This document shows positions 9,105 to 18,732 of a DNA stretch of 64,000 nt, one piece after another (position 1 is the first letter of the stretch; each line of letters opens with the position of its first letter). A model generated the notes under the pieces. The model did not search any database, was not told the DNA's origin, and worked only from the letters and a program-made list of their open reading frames with translations. The stretch comes from Dyella sp. ASV24 (GTDB taxonomy: Bacteria; Pseudomonadota; Gammaproteobacteria; Xanthomonadales; Rhodanobacteraceae): contig NZ_JAELTQ010000011.1 in assembly GCF_016428905.1 (NCBI RefSeq), forward strand, positions 1 through 64,000. The letters run 5' to 3'. A program made the translations under genes and the position numbers.

Positions 9105-10465
9105 ACGCGCCGCCGGGCTCGCCGCGTAGCGCGCTGTGGCAGGAGCGGCTGGCTCGTCGCCGACAGCGCGCAGTGGGTGCCCGTACGCTGACCGTGGAAG
9201 GCCGATTGCGTCGCGTGGTCGGCCTGGCACTGGAGGCGGAGGGTTGCGAAGCGCCGCTCGGCGCCCGCTGCATGGTCACCACGGCCGACGGCAGCGAACT
9301 GGATACCGAAGTCGTCGGTTTCGCTGACGAACGCCTGTTGTTGATGCCCGTGACCGAGATGCACGGCGTGCTGCCCAACGCCCGCGTGCGCCCGTGTACG
9401 CATACCGGCGGGTTGCCCGTGGGTCATGCGTTGCTGGGGCGAGTGATCGGCGCAGATGGCATACCACTCGATGGCCTGGGCCCGCTCGACGTTGACGAGC
9501 ATGCCCTGCTGAAGAAAGAACCCATCAACCCGATGGCCCGCAAGCCTATCGATACACCGCTGGATACCGGCGTGCGCGCGATCAACTCCCTGTTGACCGT
9601 GGGGCGTGGCCAGCGCCTGGGCTTGTTTGCAGGCTCGGGCGTGGGCAAGTCCACCTTGCTCGGCATGATGACGCGCTATACCGATGCCGACGTCGTCGTG
9701 GTCGGCCTGATCGGCGAACGCGGCCGCGAAGTGAAGGAATTCGTCGAACACACGCTGGGCCCGGAAGGCCGTGCTCGCTCGGTGATCGTCGCCGCGCCGG
9801 CCGATGCGCCGCCGCTCAAGCGGCTACGCGGCGCGCAGTACGCCACCGCCATCGCCGAATGGTTCCGCGATCGCGGCCAGCGCGTACTGCTGTTGATGGA
9901 CTCGATCACACGTTACGCGCAGGCGCAGCGCGAGATCGCACTGGCCATCGGCGAGCCACCAGCCACCAAAGGCTATCCGCCCTCCGTGTTCGCCATGCTG
10001 CCTGCGTTGGTGGAACGTGCCGGCAACGACGCCGAAGGGCGGGGTTCCATCACGGCCTTCTATACCGTGCTCACCGAGGGCGACGATTACCGCCACGATC
10101 CCATCGCGGATGCGTCGCGCGCGATTCTGGACGGCCATATCGTGCTCTCGCGCGATCTCGCGGAGGCCGGGCACTATCCGGCCATCGACATTGAAGCCTC
10201 GATCAGCCGCGTGATGCCCGCGGTGGTACAGCGCGAACACCTGCGCGCCGCGCAACGTTTCCGTCAGGTCTATTCAGCGTATCGCCAGCAGCGCGACCTG
10301 ATTGCCGTAGGCGCGTATCAGAAGGGTTCCGACCCACAAGTGGACCATGCCATCACCATGTGGCCGAAGCTGCGCGACTTTCTGCAGCAGGAAGTGGACG
10401 CGCCGACCACGCTGGCCGATGCCATTGGCGGCCTTGAAAGCCTGACGGCCGGAGGCGCACCGTGA
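9101..10465 (+). CDS. fliI: Flagellum-specific ATPase FliI
   Basis: FliI is the hexameric ATPase that unloads chaperones and substrates at the export gate. The 454-residue product resembles F1-beta: Walker [13 protein letters not shown], a Glu-containing [13 protein letters not shown] segment, Walker [21 protein letters not shown], and [16 protein letters not shown] near the catalytic core entry. Length is typical. It starts at an ATGA overlap with fliH and ends overlapping the GTG of fliJ. Confidence 0.96.
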   Translation: MNAPPGSPRSALWQERLARRRQRAVGARTLTVEGRLRRVVGLALEAEGCEAPLGARCMVTTADGSELDTEVVGFADERLLLMPVTEMHGVLPNARVRPCTHTGGLPVGHALLGRVIGADGIPLDGLGPLDVDEHALLKKEPINPMARKPIDTPLDTGVRAINSLLTVGRGQRLGLFAGSGVGKSTLLGMMTRYTDADVVVVGLIGERGREVKEFVEHTLGPEGRARSVIVAAPADAPPLKRLRGAQYATAIAEWFRDRGQRVLLLMDSITRYAQAQREIALAIGEPPATKGYPPSVFAMLPALVERAGNDAEGRGSITAFYTVLTEGDDYRHDPIADASRAILDGHIVLSRDLAEAGHYPAIDIEASISRVMPAVVQREHLRAAQRFRQVYSAYRQQRDLIAVGAYQKGSDPQVDHAITMWPKLRDFLQQEVDAPTTLADAIGGLESLTAGGAP

Positions 10466-10899
10466 AATCCCGAGCGAACCGCCTGCAGCCCGCCGCCGAC
10501 CTGGCGCACGAACGCCAGGAGGCAGCGATGCAACGCCTGGCCGAGCAACAGCAAAAACTGGCCAAGGCCGAACAACAGCTCGAAGAGTTGGAGAAGTATC
10601 GAGCCGAATACGCCGAGACGCAGGGTGGCGTGAGCGTGAGCGCCTTGCTCAATCGTCGCCAGTTCGTCGAGCGCATCAATCAGGTTATCGCCCAGCAGAT
10701 CAACGAAGTGGCGCGCCAACGCCGATACCTCGACGGTGTGCGCAATCAATGGCGCGAAGCCCATGCGCGCGAGCAAGCGCTTGGTACGGTGATCGATCGC
10801 TACCGCGAGCAGGAACGAAAGAGCGAGGAACGTCGCGAACAGGCCGAGGTGGACGAGCGCATGCAGCATCGTCGACCGACCCGGGGCCTGTCGCGATGA
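10462..10899 (+). CDS. fliJ: Flagellar export chaperone FliJ
   Basis: FliJ is the gamma-subunit-like coiled-coil stalk of the export ATPase and a chaperone escort. The 145-residue product is almost entirely a charged antiparallel coiled coil ([20 protein letters not shown] ... [17 protein letters not shown]). It starts at a GTG whose last bases overlap the fliI stop (GTGA), so initiation is probably coupled. No anomaly. Confidence 0.9.
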   Translation: MKSRANRLQPAADLAHERQEAAMQRLAEQQQKLAKAEQQLEELEKYRAEYAETQGGVSVSALLNRRQFVERINQVIAQQINEVARQRRYLDGVRNQWREAHAREQALGTVIDRYREQERKSEERREQAEVDERMQHRRPTRGLSR

Positions 10900-10930
10900 A
10901 AACCCTTAACGTATGCCAAGAGGCCACCGT

Positions 10931-12127
10931 ATGACGCCCCCCGTTGCCCTGACGGCGAATACTCCGCTGCCAACCAACTCGCCTGCCAGTACGACAGCGC
11001 AGGGAGTCGCCAGCTCGTCCAGCGATAGCAGCCAGAATTTCAGCCAGCCGCTGCAGCAGGCGCAACGGCAATGGGCGCGACAGAACGATCCGTCGCCGTC
11101 GACGCCAGCGAAGCCGTCTTCACCGAAGACTGCATCGTCTCAGGCTCAGCCGCAGGCAAAGACGAAGGACAAGGCAGGCGCCAAGGACGACGACAAAACA
11201 CCGTCGCCCTCACCCGATGCCGCCGCTGCCATGCTCGCCCTGTTGGGTCAGAGCGTGCCGGCATCAGCAGCACCTACGGCGGTTTCCACGGATGCAGATG
11301 ATGCGGTCGATGCGACGACCGGTGGCGCCAGCGGCGTGACGCTTGGCGCACTGCCCACGTCACCCGCCGGCCTGTCGCTGCTTGGCGCAATGCAGGCCAA
11401 CACCCAGCCAGCGACGGCTGGCACGAATACTTTCACCAAGGCCATGGATGGCATCCAAGACAAGAGCCTGTCCATGCTCGCGCAGGGCGCCGATGAAGGC
11501 GACGACAGTGCGGATGCGTCGACCACCACGGCCACACAGGGCGCCAAGGGCGATGCGTTCACCGCTGCGTTGCAGACGTTGACGACGTCGTCGAAGCAGG
11601 ATGATGGCAGTGATCCGCTCGACGCCCTGAAGAACCTCGCCGCCATGGCCGCGCCGCAGCAGCCTGCCGCGCAAGCTAGTGCGACCACACCTGCAGCGCA
11701 CGTGTTGACCATGCAGTCCAGCGTGGGCACGCCTGCGTTCGGCCAGGAATTGAGCCAGCAGGTCACGTGGCTGGGCGGTCAGGATGTGAAGGAGGCGCGC
11801 ATTCGTCTGCATCCTGAAGACCTGGGCGAGCTGGATGTAAAGGTGAGCGTGAAGCAAGACCACGTGGATGTGGCTTTCATCGCGCAGCATCCGCAGGCGG
11901 TGCATGCGGTGCAGCAGACGCTGGGTCAGCTGGATTCGATGCTGGCGCATCATGGTTTGTCGTTGGGGCAGGCGCAGGTGGGGCAGGGGAATTCAGGGCA
12001 GGGGTCTGGGAGTTCCGGTGGGTCGGCGTCGGGCGGGGAGAGTGGGTTGGCTGACGCGGCGGGTGATGTGGCTTCGGTGGTTGCGCCGGTGGTGAAGGCG
12101 GTTGGGTTGGTGGATATGTTTGCCTGA
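10931..12127 (+). CDS. fliK: Hook-length control protein FliK
   Basis: FliK measures hook length and switches export specificity through the C-terminal domain of FlhB. The 398-residue product has a long low-complexity Ala/Ser/Thr/Asp region up to about residue 260, then a globular hook-length control domain (RLHPEDLGELDVKVSVKQDHV ... HPQAVHAVQQTLGQLDSML) and a Gly/Ser-rich tail. The start at 10931 (MTPPVAL) has AGAGG 10 bases upstream; 10913 is the alternative. A second FliK-like gene is at 44931-46070. This is the last gene before the 1.4-kb non-coding block. Confidence 0.9.
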   Translation: MTPPVALTANTPLPTNSPASTTAQGVASSSSDSSQNFSQPLQQAQRQWARQNDPSPSTPAKPSSPKTASSQAQPQAKTKDKAGAKDDDKTPSPSPDAAAAMLALLGQSVPASAAPTAVSTDADDAVDATTGGASGVTLGALPTSPAGLSLLGAMQANTQPATAGTNTFTKAMDGIQDKSLSMLAQGADEGDDSADASTTTATQGAKGDAFTAALQTLTTSSKQDDGSDPLDALKNLAAMAAPQQPAAQASATTPAAHVLTMQSSVGTPAFGQELSQQVTWLGGQDVKEARIRLHPEDLGELDVKVSVKQDHVDVAFIAQHPQAVHAVQQTLGQLDSMLAHHGLSLGQAQVGQGNSGQGSGSSGGSASGGESGLADAAGDVASVVAPVVKAVGLVDMFA

Positions 12128-13437
12128 CGCTTCTGCTCCCTCTCCCCTTTGGGCGACCCGAAGGTAGTCCCTTTTTTGGGAGAGAGGGTTGGGGTGAGGG
12201 GAGGGTGCTCGCCTTATCGTTTCAACTTTAGCCGTCACCTCGGCGAACCCCACAAAAGGGGGCAAGGGCCGGGGTCCAGAGCCTCGGTGTTTGATCGTCG
12301 CGTGGCGGTGATCTGGCCGCCTACGCGGCGGGCGTTCCGACCTCCTGCCGGAGGCCGGGTCACTTTTCTTTGCTTGCCCAAAGAAAAGTAACCCAAAGAA
12401 AGGGCACCCCGGAATCGGCGCCTTCCGGGCCTACGGCCCTCCAGGTACGCGTGCGGGTTCCGGGCTTTTCGACGGGGCTCCTGCCCCGACGAAAAGGAAT
12501 CGGCATCCCTGCCGATTCCCCTGCGGGCCTTATCTCCACCCGCCCGCCGCCTCATACGGGGCCCAGGAGATCAAAAGCGAAAGCGGACGGCTCGTGCAGC
12601 TGCGCTGCACATCGCGTCGTGGAGCCGGGCGAAGCGGCGCAATGTGTTGTGGGTGGCTGTGCGCGTGGGTTCCCTGCCGTTGTGATCTCTCGCTCGGCCG
12701 CCTCGGATTCTCGCTGCGCTTCATCCGGGCTGTGCGTTGCGTGTTTACGACAGACGCTCTCGCTTTAAGCCCTCTTCGCTTCGGCGCGTTGCGAAGCGCT
12801 TCGGCGTACCCGCTGTGTAGAGGCGAAGGTTGCCAAACCCCACGATTCCTCAGCCGTTCGGGCTTATCCCCACGCCATGCAGAGCGCCTCAGCGCATCGG
12901 TGCCTTGCGGTGTAGCTGTGTTCCCCAATAAGGAAGTTGCATGTTGCCGAATACCTCGAACTCCAAGGCTCGTATTCAACACTATGCTGCCGGGGCTCTG
13001 GAGGCCATTTTCTTTGGGTTACTTTCGACGCGAAGCTAGTCCCCGTGGGATCTTTTGGGCCAGCAAAAGAAAAGTGACTCGGCCTCCGGCAGGAGGTCGA
13101 AACGCCCGCTGCGTAAGCGGCCAGGTCGCGATAACGTGCGAGGCGGCAGTCAACCAGTAACGGCACTGGTTCCTGGCTCTTGGCCCCTTTTGTGGGGTGC
13201 GCCGGAATGACGGTTTCATAGAAACCCTGAGGCGAGCACCCACCCCTCACCCCAACCCTCTCCCCGTAGGGGAGAGGGTGCAACAGCGCGGGCGACAAAC
13301 GCCCATCGCAAACCCCGCGACAACCTTCCGTCAACCGCCATCCCCCCGTCACGCCCAATCTCCGACAGGCGTCAAGAAAGCGCCGCAACACCCGCGTCAC
13401 CCCTCGCAAACCCAGTCACACCAACGCCTCCCATCGA
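12128..13437. repeat. Non-coding block with long imperfect inverted arms between fliK and fliL
   Basis: No convincing gene is present. The left arm (about 12178-12402) and right arm (about 13008-13280) are imperfect inverted copies. Both run in order: GGGTTGGGGTGAGGGG, a CCCCACAAAAGGGG segment, GACCTCCTGCCGGAGGCCG, then CACTTTTCTTT and AACCCAAAGAAA. About 600 bases lie between. Local hairpins include 12362-12372 with 12379-12389 (11 bp) and 13256-13265 with 13269-13278 (10 bp, CCCTCTCCCC). The design resembles dispersed non-coding repeats I recall from Xanthomonadales genomes; I know of no transposase tied to it. It may act as a transcription barrier, since fliL has its own promoter immediately downstream. 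Confidence 0.75.
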
Positions 13438-13453
13438 TGGCACGCCGCTTGCT
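13438..13453 (+). promoter_or_regulatory. Sigma-54 promoter of the fliL operon
   Basis: TGGCACGCCGCTTGCT is a full match to TGGCACG-N4-TTGCW (GG 13439-13440, GC 13451-13452). Predicted transcription start is near 13464, giving a leader of about 60 bases before fliL. It would drive fliL through flhA. Confidence 0.92.
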
Positions 13454-13522
13454 ATCAACAGGCCATAGGGCGCCCGCGAGCGGGTAGCCGACGTCTGGAC
13501 ACTGATAGGGATCGACATTCGC

Positions 13523-14023
13523 ATGGCTCAGAACGAGCAAGCAGAAAGCACGGCAGCGGCGCCGAAGAAAGGAACCAACAAAGCCATCATCTTCATGGGT
13601 GTGGCGATGCTCGCCATGGCCGGTGTCTCTGGCTACCTGGTGATGAATGCGCGCAACAGCGCCCACGCCAACGAGCCGGAAGAGCCCAAAGTTGTGCTGT
13701 CCAAGCAGGAGCAGTACCTCACGCTGGACCCGCCGTTTGTCGTCAACTTCAAGGACGACCAGTCCATGCGCTTCCTGCAGGTGGGCGTGAGCTTGATGTC
13801 GCACGACGCCGCTGCGCTGGCGGCCGCGAAGGATGCCGATCCGGTGATCCGCAATGCGCTGGTCATGCTGTTCAGCAGCCAGGACTACACCATCCTCAGC
13901 GACGCCGCCGGCAAGCAGAAGCTACAGGCGCAGGCCTTGGATGCCGTGCGCAAGATTCTTGAGAAGCGCCTGGGTCGCCCGGGCGTGGAAGCGTTGTACT
14001 TCACCAGCTTTGTGATGCAGTGA
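13523..14023 (+). CDS. fliL: Flagellar basal body-associated protein FliL
   Basis: FliL is an inner-membrane protein that surrounds and stabilises the stator. The 166-residue product has a short Lys/Ala-rich cytoplasmic N-terminus, one membrane segment at about residues 22-40 (AIIFMGVAMLAMAGVSGYLV), and a periplasmic domain with YLTLDPPFVVNFKDDQSMRFLQVGVSLM, characteristic of the family. First gene of the fliLMNOPQR-flhBA unit. Confidence 0.94.
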   Translation: MAQNEQAESTAAAPKKGTNKAIIFMGVAMLAMAGVSGYLVMNARNSAHANEPEEPKVVLSKQEQYLTLDPPFVVNFKDDQSMRFLQVGVSLMSHDAAALAAAKDADPVIRNALVMLFSSQDYTILSDAAGKQKLQAQALDAVRKILEKRLGRPGVEALYFTSFVMQ

Positions 14024-14036
14024 CGGAATCACGCCG

Positions 14037-15053
14037 ATGAGCGACCTGCTTTCACAGGAAGAAATCGATGCCCTGCTCGACGGCGTGGAAGGTGGCGCCG
14101 TCGAAACGGGCAACGATGAGCCGTTGCCTCCCGATGCGGTCATTACGTACGACTTCACGCAGCAGGATCGCATCGTCCGCGGTCGCCTGCCGACGCTGGA
14201 GATGGTCAACGACCGTTTCGCGCGTTTCTTCCGCAGCGCGCTGTTCGGCGTGCTGCGCAAGACCTGCGAGGTATCGGTACTTGGCGTGAAGATGGTCAAG
14301 TTCGCGGAGTACGTGCACGCGCTCACCGTGCCGAGCAACCTCAACCTGGTGCGCATCAAGCCGCTGCGCGGCACCGCGCTGGTGGTGATGGAGCCGCGTC
14401 TGGTCTTTACCGTTATCGACAATTTCTTCGGCGGTGACGGCCGTTTCCACGCACGCATCGAAGGCCGCGATTTCACGCCGACCGAGAATCGCGTGATCCA
14501 GATCGTGTTGACCGAGCTGTTCGCTTCCATGGTGGAAGCCTGGGCGCCGGTGTTGCCGCTGAACTTCGAGTACCTCAATTCGGAGATCAATCCGCAGTTC
14601 GCCAACATTGTCAGCCCCACCGAAACGGTGGTGGTGTCGAAGTTCCATATCGAGCTGGATGGCGGTGGCGGCGAAATACACCTGACGCTGCCGTACGCCA
14701 TGGTCGAGCCGATTCGCACGCTGCTCGATGCCGGCGTGCAGAGTGATCGCGTCGATCGCGATCACCGCTGGGCCGAAACGCTGCAGGACGAAGTGATCGA
14801 TGCCGAAGTGGAATTGAGTTCACTCCTGCTTGAAACGCGCCTGAGCATCGGCGAGTTCCTTCGCCTTCGTCCGGGCGATGTGATTCCCATCCAACTGCCG
14901 GAGTTCAGCACAGTCTTCGCCGAAGACGTGCCGATCTTCCGTGGCATCTATGGCCAGAACAACGGCCGTACCGCTGTTCGCTTCCATGCACCGACCGGCC
15001 GCCGCGAAGTGCGCCTGTCGACTGAAACCACCCTGGAGATTGACCCCGCATGA
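14037..15053 (+). CDS. fliM: Flagellar motor switch protein FliM
   Basis: FliM forms the C ring and binds phosphorylated CheY. The 338-residue product begins with the CheY-docking peptide LLSQEEIDALLDGVEGG (residues 4-20). The CheC-like middle domain follows (LPTLEMVNDRFARFFRSALF, FFGGDGRFHARIEGRDFTPTE at about 121-141), then a C-terminal SpoA domain. Normal length. The stop overlaps the fliN ATG. Confidence 0.96.
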   Translation: MSDLLSQEEIDALLDGVEGGAVETGNDEPLPPDAVITYDFTQQDRIVRGRLPTLEMVNDRFARFFRSALFGVLRKTCEVSVLGVKMVKFAEYVHALTVPSNLNLVRIKPLRGTALVVMEPRLVFTVIDNFFGGDGRFHARIEGRDFTPTENRVIQIVLTELFASMVEAWAPVLPLNFEYLNSEINPQFANIVSPTETVVVSKFHIELDGGGGEIHLTLPYAMVEPIRTLLDAGVQSDRVDRDHRWAETLQDEVIDAEVELSSLLLETRLSIGEFLRLRPGDVIPIQLPEFSTVFAEDVPIFRGIYGQNNGRTAVRFHAPTGRREVRLSTETTLEIDPA

Positions 15054-15391
15054 TCCCGTCCAATGACGCCGCCACGGCCACCCAGCGCGTCGAATTCGAC
15101 CAGCTCAACGCCCCTGTAGGCGATGGCGCCGAAGTCAATCTCGACATGATTCTCGATGTACCGGTCACGCTTGCCATGGAAGTGGGCCGTACGCGCATCA
15201 GCATCCGCAACCTGCTGCAGCTCAACCAGGGCTCGGTGGTGGAACTGGACCGTTCCGCTGGCGAACCGCTGGACGTGTTCGTCAACGGCACGCTGGTGGC
15301 GCATGGTGAAGTGGTGGTGATCAATGAACGTTTCGGTATCCGCCTTACCGACGTGATCAGTCCGGCCGAACGCGTTCGCAAGCTGCGGTGA
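15050..15391 (+). CDS. fliN: Flagellar motor switch protein FliN
   Basis: FliN lies at the base of the C ring and recruits FliH-FliI. The 113-residue product has a short variable N-terminus and a C-terminal SpoA domain (LDVPVTLAMEVGRTRISIRN, LLQLNQGSVVELDRSAGEPL, VFVNGTLVAHGEVVVI). It overlaps fliM by ATGA and fliO by GTGA. Confidence 0.95.
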   Translation: MIPSNDAATATQRVEFDQLNAPVGDGAEVNLDMILDVPVTLAMEVGRTRISIRNLLQLNQGSVVELDRSAGEPLDVFVNGTLVAHGEVVVINERFGIRLTDVISPAERVRKLR

Positions 15392-15765
15392 GCATGATGT
15401 TTCTTGCCCTGGCCGTCCCGGTCGCCGCGCCGGATATCAATGTCGGTGGTGAACTGGTGCGTGTGCTGGTGAGCCTGGTCGGCATTATCGCGCTCATCTT
15501 TGTGGCCGGCTGGTTCAGCCGTCGGCTGCAGGCGCGCGCGACGCCAGGTGGCCGCCGCATGCGCTGCGTGGAGACCATGGCAGTGGGTGCGCGTGATCGC
15601 CTGATGCTGGTGGAAGCGGACGGCAAGCGCTTGTTGATCGGCGTGGGCCAGGGCGGCATGCGTACGTTGCACGTGTATGAGGGAGCGGCGCCCGCGCCGG
15701 AAGCCAATCCGCAACCGCCGATCACGCCGTTCGGCGATGTGCTGGCCCGTTGGAAGCGCAAGTGA
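15388..15765 (+). CDS. fliO: Flagellar biosynthesis protein FliO
   Basis: FliO is a small membrane scaffold for assembly of the FliP ring. The 125-residue product has one membrane segment near residues 25-45 (LVRVLVSLVGIIALIFVAGWF) and a basic cytoplasmic domain (RMRCVETMAVGARDRLMLVE) typical of FliO/FliZ. The GTG at 15388 overlaps the fliN stop; the ATG at 15394 is an alternative. Its stop overlaps the fliP ATG. Confidence 0.88.
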   Translation: MSMMFLALAVPVAAPDINVGGELVRVLVSLVGIIALIFVAGWFSRRLQARATPGGRRMRCVETMAVGARDRLMLVEADGKRLLIGVGQGGMRTLHVYEGAAPAPEANPQPPITPFGDVLARWKRK

Positions 15766-16539
15766 TGAAGTCGTTCCGCTGGATTCTCGTGGCCATCCTG
15801 CTGATGAGCCCGCTGCTGGCCTGGGCTGCCCCGGCCATGCCGACCATGCCTTCCATGCCGCAGATGCCCGCATCGGGCGCCGGTATCCCCGTGTTGACCG
15901 TGCAGAACGCACCGGGTGGCGCGCAGAACTGGACGCTGTCGCTGCAGCTGCTGGCGCTGATGACGGTGCTTACGTTTCTGCCGGCCGTGCTGCTGATGAT
16001 GACGTCGTTCACGCGCATCATGATTGTGCTCAGCTTTCTGCGCCAGGCGCTGGGCACGCAGTCCACGCCGTCGAACCAGATCCTGCTTGGCTTGTCGCTG
16101 TTCCTGACGTTGTTCGTGATGTCGCCGGTGCTCAACCATGCCTATGCCGATGGATGGCCAGATGTCCGCCGAGCAGGCCGTGCCTGCCGCGGCCGCGCCG
16201 TTCAAGCGCTTCATGCTGGACCAGACCCGCGAGGCGGATCTGCAGTTGTTCACGCACCTGGCCAACGAACAGCCCTATGCCAGCAAGGACGACGTGCCGT
16301 TCCGCGTGGCGATGCCTGCGTTCGTCACCAGTGAGCTGAAAACGGCGTTCCAGATGGGCTTTTTGCTGTTTATTCCATTCCTGATCATCGACATGGTGGT
16401 GGCCAGCGTGCTGATGTCGATGGGCATGATGATGGTGTCGCCCACCATTATCTCGCTGCCCTTCAAGATCATGTTGTTTGTGCTGGTCGACGGTTGGACG
16501 TTGCTGTTGGGTACGCTGGCGGGGAGCTTCTACACATGA
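15765..16539 (+). pseudogene. fliP: Export gate protein FliP, disrupted by a frameshift
   Basis: FliP forms the pentameric core of the export gate and is required for motility in known systems. The first part (from 15765: signal-like segment, then TSFTRIMIVLSFLRQALGTQ and [18 protein letters not shown]) is in one frame to about 16151. The rest ([12 protein letters not shown]... [17 protein letters not shown] ... [20 protein letters not shown]) continues in the +1 frame from 16150. Compared with E. coli FliP as I remember it, about five residues (AYQPF position) are missing at the junction. This fits a 17-base deletion better than a one-base read error. The ATGA junction with fliQ is intact, so the lesion looks recent. 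It could be a true null mutation or an assembly fault. Confidence 0.88.
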
Positions 16540-16805
16540 CGCCCGAATCCGTCATCGAGTTCGGCCAGCACGCGCTCTATGTCGCCATGATGGTGGCGGC
16601 GCCGCTGCTGCTCACCGCCTTGGCCGTGGGCTTGATCATCGGTGTGGTGCAAGCCGCCACACAGATCAACGAAATGACGCTGAGCTTCATTCCCAAGGTG
16701 ATCGCCATGGCGGCGGTCGCGCTGATCGCGGGCCCGTGGATGCTGCGCACGCTGGTGCAGTTCACCCATCAGTTGATCGAGAGCCTGCCCGGGGCCGTGA
16801 AATGA
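16536..16805 (+). CDS. fliQ: Export gate protein FliQ
   Basis: FliQ is a small two-helix membrane subunit of the FliPQR export gate. The 89-residue product has two hydrophobic hairpin helices (about residues 15-37 and 55-77) and the family segment [20 protein letters not shown]. The ATG at 16536 overlaps the fliP stop (ATGA), which fixes the start. Confidence 0.95.
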   Translation: MTPESVIEFGQHALYVAMMVAAPLLLTALAVGLIIGVVQAATQINEMTLSFIPKVIAMAAVALIAGPWMLRTLVQFTHQLIESLPGAVK

Positions 16806-17572
16806 CCACGGTGCAGCTAGCCGAAATACAGGGGCTGATCGGTTCGCTGCTGTGGGCGATGGCCCGTGTCAGCGGCCTGTGCATGATCGCTCCTGTGTTT
16901 GGCGATGCGGTGCTGCCGCAGCGTTTTCGGCTCGCCATCATGGTGATGCTTACGTTTGTGCTGGCGCCGCTGGCGCCTACCAGCATCAATCCGATGACGG
17001 CGGATGGGATTGCCACCATGGTCAGCCAGTTGCTGATGGGTGCTGCGATTGGCTTCGTGCTGAAACTCGCATTTGAGGCGATCTCGCTGGGCGGTCAGCT
17101 GGTGGGGCAGAGCATGAGCCTGGGTTTCGCTGAAACGGTGGATCCGCGCGGTGGTGGCAGCTCGCCGGTGCTCAGCCAGTTTTACCTGTTGATGGTCACG
17201 CTGCTGTTCCTGGCTATGAACGGCCACCTGCAATTGATCTCGCTGCTGGCGGATAGCTTCCACACCTTGCCGCCGGGGCACGCGGTGATCGGCACCAATG
17301 GCCTCTATGCGGTGGTGGCGTTCGCCACGCATCTGTTTGGTGGTGCGGTGCGTGTGGCCTTGCCGGCCATGACGTCGTTGCTGATGGTGAATATTGGCTT
17401 CGCGGCGATCAGCCGCGCCGCGCCGTCCATGAATCTGTTCGCGGTGGGGTTCCCCATCACGGTGACCCTGGGGTTCGTCGCGTTGTGGTTGTCCATGCAC
17501 AGCGTGCCGGGTGCGTTCGAGTCGTTGCAGAACAGCGCGTGGACGCTGATGCACGAGCTGGCCGGCGGCTGA
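16802..17572 (+). CDS. fliR: Export gate protein FliR
   Basis: FliR completes the FliP5-FliR1 gate complex in the inner membrane. The 256-residue product has several membrane segments and family motifs (MARVSGLCMIAPVFGD, GAAIGFVLKLAFEAISLGGQ, LGFAETVDPRGGGSSPVLSQ). Start 16802 overlaps the fliQ stop. Normal length. Confidence 0.95.
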   Translation: MTTVQLAEIQGLIGSLLWAMARVSGLCMIAPVFGDAVLPQRFRLAIMVMLTFVLAPLAPTSINPMTADGIATMVSQLLMGAAIGFVLKLAFEAISLGGQLVGQSMSLGFAETVDPRGGGSSPVLSQFYLLMVTLLFLAMNGHLQLISLLADSFHTLPPGHAVIGTNGLYAVVAFATHLFGGAVRVALPAMTSLLMVNIGFAAISRAAPSMNLFAVGFPITVTLGFVALWLSMHSVPGAFESLQNSAWTLMHELAGG

Positions 17573-17582
17573 GGACGACGCC

Positions 17583-18722
17583 ATGGCCGAGAAGGACGAC
17601 GATCAGGAACGCACCGAACAACCTTCCGAAAAACGCCTGCGCGAATCGCGGGAGAAGGGCGACGTACCACGCTCGCGCGATCTGTCCGGCGCGGTGGTGG
17701 TGTTGGCAGGCGTGGCCGCGTTGATGAGCGGTGGCGAGACGTCGATGCTGCATGTGCGCCGCATCTATAGCCTGGGCCTCAGTTATGGGCGTGATGCGCT
17801 GTTCAGCGATCAGTTGCCCGGCCGCATTCTGTCGATGGCCATGCACGAAGCGCTCTCGCTTTTCGCGCCGGTGGCGACGGCAACGATGCTGGCCGCGCTG
17901 GCTGCGCCGCTGCTGCTGGGCGGCCTGAACTTCAGCGGCGAGGCGCTGCAGCCCAAGTTCGAGCGGCTCGACCCTATCGCCGGGCTTGGTCGCATTTTCG
18001 CCATGCGCGGCCTGGTGGAATTGGCGAAGTCACTGCTGAAGCTGCTGTTGATCGGCGCGGTGCTGCTGATGGTGCTCAAGGGGTGGCAGACGGATTTGAT
18101 GTCCACCGGTCGCGGCGAAGTCGGCGCGGGTACGCTGAAGGCCATGAGCCTGCTCGGCCATGGCGCGCTGCTGTTTGGTTCGATCCTGGCGCTGATCGGC
18201 GGCGCGGATGCGCTGTACCAGAAGTTCGACCACACCAAGCGCTTGCGCATGACGCGCCAGGAGCTGAAGGACGAATCGAAGGAAAGCGAGGGTAATCCCG
18301 AGCTCAAGGCGCGTGTGCGCCAGATGCAGTTCCAGATGGCGCGCAAGCGCATGATGCAGGAACTACCCAAGGCGGACGTGCTGGTGACCAACCCCAGTCA
18401 CTTCGCCGTGGCGTTGCGTTACGACGACAGCCGCATGGGCGCGCCGCGCGTGATCGCCAAGGGCATGGACGAACTGGCGCTGCAGATTCGCCTTGTCGCC
18501 GCCAGTCATCGCATTCCCGTGGTGGAGGCGCCGCCGTTGGCACGCGCTTTGTATGCCACCACTCAGCTCGAGCGCGAGATTCCTTCCGCGCTCTATGTCG
18601 CCGTGGCGCAGGTGCTCGCGTATGTGTTCCAGCTCAAGCAGGCGATGTCGCGCGGTGAACAGCCGCCGAAGGCGCCGCAACCCGATGTCGATCCGGACCT
18701 GATGGGTCCCTACAAGCTCTGA
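17583..18722 (+). CDS. flhB: Export switch protein FlhB
   Basis: FlhB switches substrate specificity from rod/hook to filament after self-cleavage of its cytoplasmic domain. The 379-residue product has the charged N-terminus EDDDQERTEQPSEKRLRESR-like, four membrane segments, the linker TRQELKDESKESEGNPELKA, and the cleavage region VLVTNPSHFAVALRYD. The usual autocleavage motif is NPTH; here it is NPSH, a conservative change whose effect on cleavage rate is unknown. A separate FlhB C-terminal paralogue is at 44662-44934. Confidence 0.95.
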   Translation: MAEKDDDQERTEQPSEKRLRESREKGDVPRSRDLSGAVVVLAGVAALMSGGETSMLHVRRIYSLGLSYGRDALFSDQLPGRILSMAMHEALSLFAPVATATMLAALAAPLLLGGLNFSGEALQPKFERLDPIAGLGRIFAMRGLVELAKSLLKLLLIGAVLLMVLKGWQTDLMSTGRGEVGAGTLKAMSLLGHGALLFGSILALIGGADALYQKFDHTKRLRMTRQELKDESKESEGNPELKARVRQMQFQMARKRMMQELPKADVLVTNPSHFAVALRYDDSRMGAPRVIAKGMDELALQIRLVAASHRIPVVEAPPLARALYATTQLEREIPSALYVAVAQVLAYVFQLKQAMSRGEQPPKAPQPDVDPDLMGPYKL

Positions 18723-18732
18723 TGGATTAGTG

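Noticed and set aside
7375-9378. 667-residue minus-strand frame opposite fliG, fliH and fliI
   Set aside because: Shadow of three real genes with ATGA links; Arg/Pro/Ala-rich translation.
12594-13160. 188-residue frame in the fliK-fliL gap
   Set aside because: Composition like translated repeats, no ribosome site, and it runs into the inverted arm.
16138-16539. Programmed frameshift producing FliP
   Set aside because: No slippery heptamer or downstream pseudoknot is evident, and residues are missing at the junction, which favours a deletion.
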